DNA from: Chlamydomonas sphaeroides
Lineage: Eukaryota; Chlorophyta; Chlorophyceae; Chlamydomonadales; Chlamydomonadaceae
DNA length: 64,000 nucleotides
NCBI GenBank assembly: GCA_001662425.1
Contig: BDDC01000029.1
Coordinates: forward strand, 22,473 to 86,472
Direction of reading: 5' to 3'
Below are positions 9,901 through 21,836 of the stretch, one piece after another. Every line of letters starts with the position of its first letter. Positions within the stretch are counted from its first letter, which is position 1. The notes under the pieces were generated by a model. That model saw nothing but the letters and a program-made list of their open reading frames with translations, did not search any database and was not told the DNA's origin. The position numbers were made by a program, and so were the translations under genes.

Positions 9901-12900
9901 CACCACTGGCCCAGACCGCGGCACGCCCGCTTGCCTGGCCGTTGTAGCAGCCGCCGGTGAGCAGGTCGGGGTGCATGGGGTTGAACTGAAAGGCAAACAC
10001 CTCCCAGGGCGACTGCAGCACGGCCTCGGGGTGGATGGGGTCGCGGAAGTTCCAGATGAGGATGTGCGCGGGCGCGGTGCGGCCCATGCGCGCCACGCGC
10101 TCCGCGTGGCTCTGCGCCTCCGTGCACGCCACCGCCACCACGCCCTTGCGGTGCGGCAGCCACTGGATGGCGGACACCACCTGCGGCCCGAGGGGAGCGG
10201 ACAGGGTTGAGCTCCTAGGCACCTATGCGCAGTGCGGTTCACAGCTTGCGCTGCCAGTTGATAAAAAGACTGGACTGGACGGTGGGCCCCGTACGCGGGT
10301 TCCATGCATACCGTACACGTGAGTTGAGCTGGGCGGGCCGTTGGCTGCAAGCCCGCCCACCTCCCCGAGCATGCGGGCCCCAGGCGGGCTGCTCCCCGGT
10401 CTGGCGCGCGCCGCACCTTGTTCTTGGAGAAGGTGAGGTGCGTGAAAGACTGCGCCTCCGACACCAGCGTCTCCTTGCGGCTGCCGCCGCCGCCACCGTC
10501 GGCCTCGTCGTTAAGCGCGGCCAGGTCGTCCCGGAAGATGTTGGTGATCTCGTTCTGCACCATGGCCACCTCGGCGCTGGGGAAGGATGGAAGGATGGAG
10601 GGCAAGCACGCGAGCGGCACGCGTTAGTACCGCAGCGTCCATGTCGATCGCTGGTGCGCCAGAGCTGCACCAGAGCGGCCTATCGCAAGTGTCACACGCG
10701 CTGCAACACCCGGCCCCCGAAGCACCACGACCCCTCGCCGAGGACTGGCAGGCAGTCTAGCCTCTGCGCCGGCCCGCGTAGCGCACTCACAGGTCCCGCA
10801 CGCGCTCCAGGAAGCCCGACACGCTGGCAGGCTCCTGCACCGGCCTCCGCAGCAGGTCCTCCTTGTCCTCCTCGCCCAGGTCCAGCGGCTCCGTCTGCGT
10901 GATTGCGGGCTTGGCGGGCACCGCGCCGCGGCTCTGGCACGCTGCATCGCGCAGCGGCGCCACTGCCTGGATGGCCACGTCCTGCTCCATGCGGCGCATG
11001 TCGAAGTTGGGGTCCTGGGGGCGGGAGCGAGAGAGGGGACGTAGCATGGATGATAGGTGATGCATCGGAGCGCTTGCAAAGGGAGGCAGCGAGGAGGGCG
11101 GGGGCAGCGAGAAGGAGGGCAAGGTGCTGCCCGACGGATACAGCTCCACCGAGGTCGGCATTCGCATTGAGCATGCTGGCATCCTTCTAGTGATCCTTTG
11201 GCGCGCCTACCCGAACCCGACAGGCGCGCAGCGTGGTGCTGTCGGCCCCTGCAGGCCCCGCGCCTTGCCATCCCAAACGCGCCCATGGCCAGGGTTGCGT
11301 GATCCTGGAGTAGCCAACTGCGTACATTGGCAAGCCTGCCCATGGCGCACACCCACCCCCTTTCTGTCGCAGACAGCGACGCAGCGCATCCCCAGGCTGC
11401 CGGGCATTTGTGTTGCGTCGAGCCCTGCTCCACACCATACCTTCGGCTGCGTCCCTCCGTACCGCTGCGCCCTCCCCTCTCCAGACACAAGCCAAAGATC
11501 AAGCCAACAGCGCTTGTCTGCCTCTGTTCACGGACTCCCTCGACCCCCACCTTGAATGGCCTGCACTCCATCTGGCTGCTGTTCCACAGTTCGTGCGCGT
11601 CCTTGTCCGCCAGCTTGACCCCCGGCTGGTGGAACTCGCGCCGCCGCCGCTGCACCACCAGCCGGATGGCGTCCCGCCGTGCCCGCACCGAGGCCTCCTC
11701 GATGTCCACCTGGCCGAGGGCGAGGGCGATGGGGAGAGAGGATGCAGCTTCAGGTGTGGTGACCAAGTGAAACGAGCATGGCGCCAATGCGAAGGGGCCA
11801 ACAGGAGGCGGAGGGGCCAGCGGGAACGAGGGCGTGAACATGACTCCGGCTGGGATGGGCCTGCGGGTACCTGCCCGGTAGAGCAGCACACCGGCCTTGC
11901 TTGTTGCTTGTTGCCGACCGCAACCCCAACCCCAGCCCCAAGCCTAAACCTAACCCTAACCCTTACCCCAACCCCAACCCCAACCCCAACCCCAACCCCA
12001 ACCCCAATCCCAACTCCAACCCCAACCCCAACCCCTTCCCTCCCTCGCCTGCCGCTGCCTCACCTCGCTGCCCATGCTGACCCAGGGCTTGACCTTCCGC
12101 ACTCGCTTGCTGCGCGGCTTGGCCCGCTCCGCCGCCGCGTGCGCCTCCTCCAGCGCCAGCAGCTCCGCGCGCCGCGCTACCTCCTCGTCGATGCCGCGCC
12201 ATACGGCCGCCGCCTCGGCGCTGAGCGCCACCTCGTAGTTGTTGCCGTCGCCGTATATGTCGTCCTCGTTGAAGCGGACCAACAACGGGTCGTAGTCTGC
12301 AGCCGGGGCCCGGGGCCGCACGACGAAGTATTATTAGAGAAACTTGCGACACTACTTTGAGGGGGTGTGTGAAACGGTGGGGCGTCAGCCAGGGGGTCAC
12401 CAAGACCGGGCGCACGAGCACTGGACCGAGAGGCACCAGGGGGCATGGAGACCGCGCCAAGGGGGCGCCAGGCGGCATGACGGGGTGGGCGGGGCTGCCG
12501 CACGCGTGCTGGTGCAGCAGCGCGCCGGGCGTGCCGGCTCACCCGCGGCCTGGATCTTGGCCTTGTAGGCGTGGAAGTCCGAGATGGCTCCCCGGAACTG
12601 GATGTCGCCCAGCAGCTTCTCCCGCGTCACCTCGCCCATGAGGTTGCCGGGGCCCAGCGCCTGCAGGCCCACCAGCTCAACCGTCGTGCCTGGTGGTTTG
12701 GGGGCGGGGCGCGCGGCAGGAGAGATCGCAGGTAAGCAGAATGGCGGCTGGAGGTGGGGGCTGAGTCAGGTGGGCAAGAAGGGCTAGAGAAGGGCCTGGA
12801 GGTAGCGGGTGCGAGAGCGGTGGCGCTGGGGCGGGACTCAGCCGTGCAACAGGTATGCGACCGTCAGGCTATGGATGGAGGGCTGGAGCATGGCTCCGGC

Positions 12901-13843
12901 TTTGTGTGAAACAAGCGCTTGGGCTGCGCCTCGAGCAGCGACGGCAGGCCGTGGGTGGGGCTGGCCGGGCTGGCGGCATCCTGCCCTGCGTGGATCACCG
13001 GTGCATGCGGCGCGCAGCGGCAGCGTGGCAGCGCACCTGTGAGGAAGAGCGACTCGACCCCCGGCAGGGGCACCGGTTTCCCCTCCTCGTTGCGGAAGAA
13101 GGGCTCGGGTACGGGCGGCAGGTCCCGAACGGGCACATAGTCCTCCGGCAAGGGCTCCAGTTCCACGGGCGGGGGCGGGGGCGGCGCCGAAGGCTCGGGC
13201 TCGCCGCCTTCCCCTTCGGCGTCGCCTTCCGCTTCGCCTTCCGCTTGGCCCTCCGCTTCGCCTTCGGCTTGGCCCTCTGCCTCGGCTTCGCCACCCTCCG
13301 CTGCCTCCCCTTCCACGGGGGCTTCGCCAGCCTCTCCGGCTTCACCCTCGGCAGGAGGAGCTCCGCTGTCATCCGCGGGCGCCTCGCCGTCGGCCGCCCC
13401 GCCGTCGGCCTCAGCTGGCGGGCCGGCGGCCTCGCCGTCAGCAGGGGCTGCATCCCCGCCCTCAGCAGCAGCGTCTCCGGCTGCCTCTGCTGCTCCATCG
13501 GGCACGCCTTCTAATGCCGCAGGCACCTCATCGCCTGCCGCTGGTGGCTGCTCGCCCTCAGCTGCGCTGGGACCTGGCTCGGCGCCAGGGCTGTCAGGCT
13601 CGCCGTCGGCGGTTGTCGCTGGCGCCGGGGCCGCTGGGAGCTCTCCGTCATCGACCTGAGCGTCATCATAGGGCTATAGTTACGCAACTGGCATGTATAA
13701 CGACCGCACGCGCCAAGCCGCGTCCACATCCGCAAGAGCCATGTTACGCTCGGCAGCTTTGACGACACCCGATCATTCCGTCAGCTGTCTATCCATATAG
13801 CTCTTACTGGAGGAGTCCCAGAGTCCTCGGCCGCTTCGCCCAT
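6915..13843 (-). CDS. IC140: Inner-arm dynein I1/f intermediate chain IC140 (DNAI3/WDR63 orthologue)
   Basis: Seventeen exons read in phase and give 1100 residues: 13843-13808, 13673-13037, 12689-12543, 12296-12064, 11709-11551, 11014-10791, 10576-10417, 10180-9935, 9676-9380, 9208-9089, 8921-8807, 8617-8463, 8315-8232, 8094-8028, 7863-7648, 7527-7373 and 7166-6915. The start MGEAAEDSGTPP is followed by GTAAGAG, an ideal donor. The first 175 or so residues are an Ala/Glu/Gly acidic stretch. Family landmarks then appear in order: VESLFLTG, RKVKPWVSMGSE, DPNFDMRRMEQDVAIQ, EITNIFRDDL, and WD repeats including ILIWNFRDPIHPEAVLQSP, GGCYNGQVVMWDLSSEAD, VLFWDVRVEKLL and LEVWDLLDRSHEP. A charged helical tail (ERKKEAEAAALAEAA) ends the protein. 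IC140 sits in the base of the two-headed axonemal dynein and is needed to assemble it. The intron after NGQ needs a GC donor (CAG|GCAAGC). Confidence 0.93.
11919..12036. repeat. CCCCAA-type hexanucleotide array in IC140 intron 4
   Basis: The core is CCCCAA repeated about ten times with a few variants. It is preceded by two or three CCTAAC-like units. It lies wholly inside the intron between exons 4 and 5. It resembles telomeric DNA in composition but is not the TTTTAGGG unit of Chlamydomonas. Confidence 0.85.
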
Positions 13844-14382
13844 CGGCGCTCCTGAGCTCGAAGCTCCCGCAGCTGCGCTTCACGTCGGTGTCCCCATGTC
13901 CTAGGAGCTTTGTTTGGTAAACACGCCTACATGCAATAGACCGCGTCTCGTGTCCGTGCGTCTAGTCTTTGCACTCTGGGACGCAGAACGGCAGCCTTGA
14001 AGCAGTCGAAATGAAAGCCCTATGATGTAGGAAACTGTTGCAGCACATAGGTGGGTGCGGGACCGGGTTGGACCGGGCCCTCGAAGGTCGCTATGATCCA
14101 AACCTTCAAACCTAACCCGCCAGCTTACCCGAGGCACCACCAACGAGCTTCACCACGACACCCTAGCCTTGCCAAGCACCTGTTACTACCACGAAGCACA
14201 GCTTGCTGCCCAAACACCAGCTTCCTTGCGTTTCTTGTGCCTGGAACGAGAGGGCCGTCCTTGCACAGAATTAACTGCTCCGCTTGCTGATGATATGAAC
14301 TTGGCTTTCAGTATAACCTGTGGAAGCACCTGCGACACGTAGAAAGGGTTCATCGCAACAAGTAAACTTTTCACCGATAGCC
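13844..14382. promoter_or_regulatory. Divergent promoter region of IC140 and B9D1
   Basis: 539 bp separate the start codons of two ciliary genes read in opposite directions, so promoter elements are probably shared. I see no strong TATA box; GTATAACC near 14311 is a weak candidate on the B9D1 side. The region is less GC-rich than the neighbouring exons. Confidence 0.55.
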
Positions 14383-16447
14383 ATGGCTGATGCCCCGCCC
14401 AGCTCATTTACTATCCTAGCAACCGGGCAAATAGAGTGCGCTGAGGTGAGCGACACCTTTCAGTTGGCTCGTGCGGGCATGGCCCACCAACCTGTGTCAA
14501 CCCCGCAGATTCCTTCCTGCTTGAACGCGTACCTGAAGTTTCAATTCGTGGCCGGCGAGGACTGGCAGCTTCTGGATGGTCTGGAGGAAGGGATAACGCA
14601 GGCAGCCAGGGTTCCTGAGGGTGAGGGCAGCTGGCTCGGTACAGCACGGCGCCCGCGCACGGTGCCCCCTCCGTGGATGCATAGCGGAGCTTGGCAACCC
14701 TGCCCGTCAACCGATTGCCAAAACAGCGTGGGACAAGCTTCCTGGCCGCAGTGCTCACGCACTCCTTCACGCTAACGGCGGCTTGCATTGAGCCCATAAG
14801 CAGCGCGGCTTGTGATCAGCGCACCACGGCCGCACACAGGACACCTATGCGTTCGACACCCAAATGCGGGCGCCAACATAACCCGTGTCAACATCATTTG
14901 CGTCCCCGCCCCAGGCCGGGACGGCATCCTGGTGTGGAACTTCCCTATCGACATCACCTACAAGACCACCAACGCCTTTGGCTGGCCGCAGCTGGTGGTG
15001 GCGGTGTACGGGCTGGACGGATTCGGGCGGGACGTGATCAAGGGATACGGCTGCATCCACCTGCCGATGTGCGCGGGACGGTGAGCACCCTGACCCAGCG
15101 CGGAGCTCCTTGGCCAGCAATGCAAAGCAATGCGACCGCCATGTCCGCCCCGGCGCCAGCCCGCACCCCTATGTTTGCACCAGCGGCCGCCCGTCACCTG
15201 CATCACCTGAGGTGTGCGCCCGGGCACTCCTCTGCCCAGCATCATCTCCCCGCTTGCCAGCCTTTCCGATGTATCCAGCCCAACTGCCCCTCCTTCCACG
15301 CTCGGCCCCGGGCCCCCACAAGCTATCGGCTCTACCCCCATCCCCACCGCACGCATCGGACGGACCTGGCCACGCATCCGTTCCGACCCAATACCCTCGT
15401 CCCCACTCCCCGGCCCCCCAGGTACGATCTCACACTGCGGCTGTTCCGGCCGCGGTCGGCGTCGCTGCTGCAGTCGTTCACGTCCTGGCTGACCGGCATG
15501 CCCGCGGAGTTCTCCGACCCCAAGTTCCCCAGCTACAGCGAGGGCCGCGAGGGTGAGTGCCCCTGAGCTGTGGGCGAGTGCACCAGGGCGGGTTGCTGCC
15601 AGCGCTGGGCCCGAGCCTCTAGCTCGAAAACTGCTAGCTAGCCTGCGGCTCCCTAGGCACAGCCACTCAACTGGCTTTGCCAGTGTCCAAGCCGTCAGCT
15701 GGGTGGGGGATGTCTGCGTCGGGCCGCCGCAGCCGGAATGCTGCTGCGCAGGTTGCGTGCGCCCAGCGGCAGGGCCCATATGGAAAACAAAAGCGAAGCC
15801 AGGCGTACATACCGCACGTTGGTCCCGCGCTCTGCCGCAGTGACGCGCGTGCAGTCGGGCGGGCACGTCAAGGTGCAGATCAACCTGATGACCAAGGTGG
15901 GGCTTGCTTTGATACCTAGATTTATGTTCACGGTATCAATTGTAATTGTTTAAGCTACAGGGGTCTAGCGGCGCAGTCAAGGTGGGGCTTGTGGACAAGC
16001 GCATACCGGGGGGAGGCTGTGTTGGATGACAACAGACACGGCCAGCTCGCACGCCGCGTGCGGGGTTGGGCAGCAGCGCTGCTGCAGCTCGGCGCAGGGC
16101 GGCCGTGGGGGCCGAGCAGCAGCTCGCGCTCCGTGCCGTGCCCAAGCGTGACGCAGCCCTTGCAAAGGGCGGGTGCAGGGCCAGGTGGCATGCGAGCCAG
16201 CGCGGGACGGCGGCATGCGAGCCCAGAGCCACGCTGTGGTGGCTGGGCTACGCACGACCGCAAGCCAGCAGCGCGCAGGGAGTGAGCGGCCGGGGCGGCG
16301 CCCGACCGCACCGCCAACGCATGCGCCACACCCCACCCTGCATTGCCGCATTCCTCTCTCCTCCCTCCCTCCCAGGATATGGACATGTTTGGGTACGTGG
16401 ACGGCAGCTCGCGGGACCCCGCACTGCAGGCCGTCACGCGCCTTTGA
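14383..16447 (+). CDS. B9D1: B9 domain-containing protein 1 (ciliary transition zone)
   Basis: Six exons in phase encode 199 residues, matching the length of B9D1 in animals (about 204): 14383-14445, 14509-14620, 14915-15080, 15422-15552, 15841-15896 and 16376-16447. The B9 domain covers most of the protein. Landmarks are FTILATGQIECAE at the start, YLKFQFVAGEDWQLLDGLEE, LVWNFPIDITYKTTNAFGWP, VYGLDGFGRDVIKGYG, a FTSWLTG motif, and EVTRVQSGGHVKVQINLMTK. The C-terminus reads DMDMFGYVDGSS. B9D1 works with B9D2 and MKS1 in the MKS module of the transition zone, where it gates entry of proteins into the flagellum. The start ATG is followed at once by family-typical sequence. Intron 5 contains a second copy of its own donor. 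Confidence 0.94.
15893..15991 (+). repeat. Donor-site duplication with hairpin insert in B9D1 intron 5
   Basis: The 14-bp donor region CAAGGTGGGGCTTG at 15893-15906 is repeated exactly at 15978-15991. The AT-rich segment between contains perfect 8-bp inverted arms TTGATACC (15909-15916) and GGTATCAA (15932-15939) around a 15-base loop. Confidence 0.85.
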
Positions 16448-17320
16448 GCGCCTCCGCAGAGGCGGGATGCGGTGAGCGCGGCGGTGCGGGGGGTGCGGGG
16501 CTGGAACAGGCGGAGTTGATGTGGACAGGACAGGAGCGGCAGCAGCGGCGCTGTGGCTGGCGGCTACGGCAGAGGGCCCGTAGCAAGCTCTAGCGCGCAT
16601 GGGTTCCCGTCCATGTCCATGTAGCGTGGCTGAGGACGAGCGTGGCGCAGTGATGTCGTGCTGAGGGGCTGAAGCATCAGGGCCATCTGGTTATTGTTCG
16701 GCCCCATGCGGGACGTCCTGGTGTTGACTGGAGCTGGGAACGCACGCGCTTGGGGCGGGGGGCAGCAGTCGTCGCAGGCAGGTTAGGGGTGTGTGGGCTG
16801 CAGCGGGGGCTGGTCAGTGTTGCTGTGCCATGTGCCTAGTAGAGGTAGGGTGGCAGGTGGATACCCCGCCAGGTGGAGCCAGGGGCAGACGTCCGCAAGA
16901 CAGCGGCGTGCGTGCGTGCTGGTGGGTGCGGGCCATTGCAGCGCCACTTCGTGGGGCCATCACGGTCCATGGCTGGCTGTAAGGTGCCGTCGAGGCGGCG
17001 TTGCGCGGTTGCGGTGCCGGCCCCTGCCCCTACAGGCCCCTACCCGCTGGCCAGCAGCGCACGTGAACACTCGCGAGACACGCCACCTGCCGCACGCCGT
17101 CAGGACGCCTGCCCTCCGCCCCTGCCTACCGCACCGGCAGCGGTGCGCACATGCGGAGTCTGGTGGCGTTGGCTGTGGCTGGCACCAGCAGACGAGCTGG
17201 CGAATGCGTCGGGGACGTGGGAGCACCGGGTCTACGGAAAGTGCCGTACTACCGTGTTCGTGACGCCCAGGCATTCCGCTTCTCTGCGTCGCCGTTCTTG
17301 CACATACAACATACGAAGCC
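16448..17320 (+). other. Intergenic region B9D1 to PPT1
   Basis: Holds the 3' UTR of B9D1 and the upstream region of PPT1. The only signal I can name is TGTAA at 16978-16982, a plausible B9D1 poly(A) signal about 530 bases after the stop. No coding evidence was found. Confidence 0.45.
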
Positions 17321-20313
17321 ATGGTCACACGCGCGCTGCTCTTGCCGCTGCTGCTGCTGGCAAGCCGGCCTGCCTTCGGCTTGCGCGTTCCTGAGCAGCT
17401 CATCGTGCGCAGCGAGGATGTGGTCACCGCCGTTGCTCAAAGTGCAACAGCTTCAGGGCCACTGCCGGTGGTGCTGTGGCACGGAATGGGTGCGCGCTGT
17501 GGCTGACGTTGGCATGCATGCCGCGAGAGGCCTGGCAGGGACCTGACAAGCTCCCCATGGCCTTGCCTGAGCAGGCGACTCATGTTGCGAGCCATATTCG
17601 ATTGGCGCGGTCGCGAAGCTAATTGAGAGCAAGCTCGGTGCGCACTGCGGCCAAGCGCTGTCCTTTTGCAACGTGCCTCACAACAGTTGCTCGGCCAAGA
17701 CGCTCTGTGAATCACCGCGTTGCGCGCGCTTGCAGACCCTGGGGCACGCCGGTCACGCCAAACCCGCACGCCCCACCTCGACCCGCCGTCCCTTCGCAGG
17801 CGTCTTCGTGCACAGCATTGCAACGGGCGAGGGCGCGATGAGGGACACCGTCAGCAGCTACTGGGGCGATGTCAACGACCAGGTACGCGCCGGCCTACCC
17901 AGCCGCACAAAGCCGCCTCTCTCATCTGCCGCCGGGGGCGCCCCACCATTGCGCTCACCGCCAGACACGAACCCTGGCCACCCCCGCTCTGGCCCCTCTG
18001 CCCCGTTCCCGCCACGCCCCAGGTAGCCCTTGTGTGCGCCCAGCTGCGCAACCTGACCCAGCTGGCGGGCGGCTACAACGCAGTGGGCTTCTCTCAGGGC
18101 GGCCAGTTCATGCGGGTGAGAGGGGTTGGGTGGGGTTTTACGGTTGCCAACCTCCGTCGACGCCTCCTTAGTCTAAGGGGGTTGGCAACGGTAGTGGGGT
18201 GCGGGAGCCAGCGAGCAGCCGCCCACCCAACTCCCACCACGGTGGCGAGCCGGCTGGTGGTGCGTTTGCCAACCTTCACCGCCGCCCGGACCCGCAACGT
18301 ACCGGTATGCCACACGCTGCCTCTGCCCCGCCCACCCCCTACCATCAGGCCGTCATCCAGCGATGCCAGCACACCGGCCCCCGCGCGGTGCGGCTCATCA
18401 CGCTGGGGGCGCAGCACCAGGGCGTCATGAACGTGCCGGGCTGCAGGTGGGGGCCGTGGGGAGGTGGGGGTAGGGGGACTGCAGGCACGGCGGCAGCCGT
18501 GCGAGGGGAGGCCATGTGCGGCCGGTGGGGTTCAGGGAAAGGGACATGCTTCCATGGGGAAGGGGTCCAGAGGCTCACCTGCTCAAACCAAGGTGGCGCG
18601 CATGGCTCGAGGGCCGCGGTTGGGGGCCTCGCAGCCGCGGCTGGGCAGCGGCGCCGCCGTGCGCGTCCGAACTCGCCGCCCCCACCCGACGCCGTCCCCG
18701 TCGCCCCCACCAACCCACCCTCTCAATCGCACACACACACATGCCGTATGTGGGGCTCTGTTTTACCTAACACTGGAACACACCTGCCCACAGGACGCTG
18801 CCGCTCAACTCGAGCCACGGCATGTGCCATCTTATGCAGTCGGCGCTGGGCGCGGGCGCCTACCTGCCCTTCGTACGGGACCATGTCGTACAGGCGCAGT
18901 ACTTTAAGGTACGGTGCCGTACATCGTTCCCCCGCGGCTGCCCTGGCGCCCTCGCCGCGCCTGCCCTGCCTTCCCTGCATGGCCCCACATGCCCCGCCGC
19001 CGCGCGTGCCAGCCCCACCCCTTACACACATTCTCCTGCCAAACTGTTTGCCACACCCCTTCCAACCGCCCTGCCAACCCCTCTTGCCCCCCCGGATCCA
19101 TGCTGCATGCACCTCCCGCCCCCCACCCCCGGCAGGACCCGCTCCGCCTGTCCGAGTACCTGTCGGCCAACCCCTTCCTGCCCGACATCAACAACGAGCG
19201 ACCCGGCGGCCGCAACCCACAGTACGCAGCCAACCTGGCCAGGTGAGCCGCATGCGCAGCATTGCAATGCTGCAGTCTGCTATGATGCTAGCCGACGAAG
19301 CCAGCCTCGCCAGGCGCGGCGCGGCTGCGATCATGCAATGACGCCCACACAGGGGCGATATGGTGTGTGGCAAAGGGCCACCCTGCGAGCATGGCCATCC
19401 CTGCCCTGCCAACGTTTCGTGGTGGCAGGGGCCGGCAGCCTGACATGAGCCGGGGCCGCGTGGTTGCGACTTGTGGTGGTGCTCGTGTGCAGCAGGCAGG
19501 GGGTGCGTGGTACCGCGGCCCGCCCTTTCCAGCTCTGCCCCCTCCCCGTCCCTCCCTCCGCCTCGCCGCAGCCTGCAGCGGCTGGTGCTGTACCGCTTCA
19601 CCGAGGACGACACAGGTGCGGGTGCGGCCACTGGCCTGTGTGGCGTGTGCGGTCAATCCTGTGGAGCAGCATGAAGCAGCATAGGAGGACGCATGCGCTG
19701 CGGGTAGGGGGCAATGGGATGTGCACATCACATCATCGGCTGCGGTTGGCAGACCCTCGCTTCCAATGCTCCCACCCCCTCCCGTACCCTCCCTCCCCCT
19801 CATGCCCTTCCCGCGCTTCCTCGCCCGCCAGCCTCGCCCCACTGGCACCAACCCTGCATCTGCCCCCGCCCTGCCCCCGCGCCCTGCCCCCAGTTGTCCC
19901 ACGGGACAGCGCCTGGTTCTCTTTCTTCGACGGCTCGCGTGTCGTACCGCTGCGCGAGCAGCCACTGTACAAGGAGGATTGGCTGGGGCTGCAGGTGACA
20001 CCAACTAGATAGATCGACACATGATACTTCAGATATTCATAAGTAATAAAAACCATCGACGTATCAAGTAGGGAGGGGCTGTAGGGAGAGTTTTGCCCGG
20101 CGCCCCCTTGGGCCGCCTTGCGCCTGCAGCGCGGCTCGCGACACCCAGCCTCGGCTCTTGACCCTCGTTGCACGGCACCCTGTACGGCACCCAATCCCCA
20201 TGCAGGCGCTGGACGCGGGTGGCCGGCTGCTGCTGGATGAGGTGCCGGGCGTGCACATGCAGTTCAGCCTGGCCTGGTTCAACGACAACGTCATAGCGCA
20301 GCACCTGCAGTGA
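17321..20313 (+). CDS. PPT1: Palmitoyl-protein thioesterase 1
   Basis: Ten exons in phase encode 326 residues, slightly longer than animal PPT1 (306): 17321-17489, 17575-17637, 17800-17882, 18023-18115, 18349-18446, 18794-18908, 19136-19242, 19572-19615, 19894-19994 and 20206-20313. A signal peptide (MVTRALLLPLLLLASRPAFG) opens the protein. The mature part follows the family closely: VVLWHGMGDSCCEPYSIGAV, GGYNAVGFSQGGQFMR with the nucleophile Ser near residue 129, and LITLGAQHQGVMNVPGC. The catalytic Asp candidate is in TVVPRDSAWFSF, and the catalytic His (about 308) in VPGVHMQF. The enzyme removes palmitate from S-acylated cysteines of proteins and peptides during turnover in a lysosome or vacuole. 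All triad positions are present, so it should be active. Vacuolar location is inferred from the signal peptide and the family. Confidence 0.95.
19256..19273. repeat. 18-bp perfect palindrome in PPT1 intron 7
   Basis: GCAGCATTGCAATGCTGC is identical to its reverse complement. It lies 13 bases inside the intron after exon 7. No function can be assigned. Confidence 0.7.
19985..20088 (+). repeat. Weak donor-region duplication with AT-rich insert in PPT1 intron 9
   Basis: Sequence around the exon 9 donor (19985-19998) has a degenerate match (about 10 of 14) at 20075-20088. The AT-rich insert between has TGATAC (20022-20027) and GTATCA (20061-20066) inverted arms, like the clear case in B9D1. On its own it is weak. 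Confidence 0.4.
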
Positions 20314-21836
20314 TGGACCGGTATTACGTGGCGGGTGCGCTCGCCATGGCTGTGTGTGGGCGGACGCATGGACGGCCGCTCCGCGTGGTAGGGCGTGCTG
20401 TGCCCGGAAGCTTGCGTGGTGGCGGCCCGGCCCACCCTAGCGCATGCGCCGCGAGGCCGCTACTGTGGCAGCTCTGTGTCGAGGCGCGATGGGCGCCTTG
20501 GCGCTTGGGAGGCTTGGGGAAGGCCTAGGGACGTAGGCAGCAGGAGGGTGGCGTGAGCGACGGGCGATGGGAGCTTAGGCCTTGGGGCGCACGGTGCGCC
20601 GAGGATGCTCGTGTGGCGGTGGGGCCTTACTTTGGCGAGGACCTGCCTGGGTACCTGCTGTGATTGGAGGCGGGCGCATGGAGGTGGAGTGTGCGGGGGC
20701 CCGGGGCGGCGGCGGTGGGCTGGGCGAGAGGCCGAGGGCGTGCGGCGGCGGGAGGCCGTGGCGAGCAGACGGGTGCTGGACTCCTGGCGGCGAGGGTCTG
20801 GGCGGCGTGTGGTGGGCGACGGGAGGCCGCTCGAGGGCGCTGGCGTGGGCCGGTGAGGGGTGTGCTAGGGCGCGGGGTGATGGTGGTGGTGGTGGTGGTG
20901 GAGTGGTTGAATGCAGCGCTGTACACCAGTGTCGCGGGAGCTCGTCCCGGTTGTCTGCGCCGTGCACAGCAAATCCTGTGCCTGCAGTACGTATGTCCAC
21001 GCGTTCGCGGAGCGATGCCCACTGGGCGCTGCGGGTGCTGCAGCCTGTCTGGTAGTGTGGTCAGCTGGTCACACGGCCCCCCAAGGAATTCAGCCGCCTG
21101 CAACGACGGGGCTACCGGTAGCTGCGGCTACTGCGCCGAGCGGCCCGTTCCCTGCTGGGCCCTGAGCCGCATGACGCCGGGCGAGGCCACCAACGGCCGT
21201 AGGCTGTCTTAGCGAGGCGCCGCTGGCTGGCTGGGCCTAAGGCGGTGGCGATAGCGGTGCAAGGAGCTGTGCTGCTGGGCCCGCCCGAGGCGCTGGTCCA
21301 ACCTTGACAGCCCCAGGTGCTGCAGCTCCATCCAGCCTGGCGCAGGCACTCGGAGGAACAGGACGTGGAGCAGCGCTCGTCATATGCTTGCAACCGCCCG
21401 CCGGCAGGCCATAGCCGTGTCTGCCGGCCCTGTACCCCTGTACCGTACACGCGCCAGCGCCCTCTTTGCGCATGACGCCCACGCCAGCAACGTTCTCCTG
21501 ACCTCCTCCCCAGCGCACACACCAACTGCCGCGGCCGGCGCCACCTCCGTGATGCTGTCCCCGCCTTACCATGCCTCGCCCCCCGTACGTATGGGACCCA
21601 GATGGAGCCCCCCGCCACCACGGCGCCCCTTCCCACACATCCGGCGGGGCAGGCACCGACCCCATGCACACGGTGGCCTTGCCCCGCCTGCCCGCTCGGG
21701 CCTGCCCTCCCGCCCGCCTCACCCCAAGCCTTCACTTTTCCCCTTCCTGACCCTACCCCTACCCCTGTACCACCCCTACCACTAGGAACCTCGAACCTCA
21801 TCCCGCCTGCCAGGTCCGGGCATCCAATCCCGGCAT
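20314..21836. other. Convergent intergenic region PPT1 / RPN1
   Basis: Contains the 3' UTRs of both flanking genes. A short GGT trinucleotide run lies near 20881-20901. Open frames are Gly/Arg/Ala-rich without recognisable domains. Confidence 0.5.

Noticed and set aside
11940..11975. Interstitial telomere
   Set aside because: Only two or three CCTAAC-like units are present and they are not the TTTTAGGG-type unit expected for these algae. The rest is CCCCAA.
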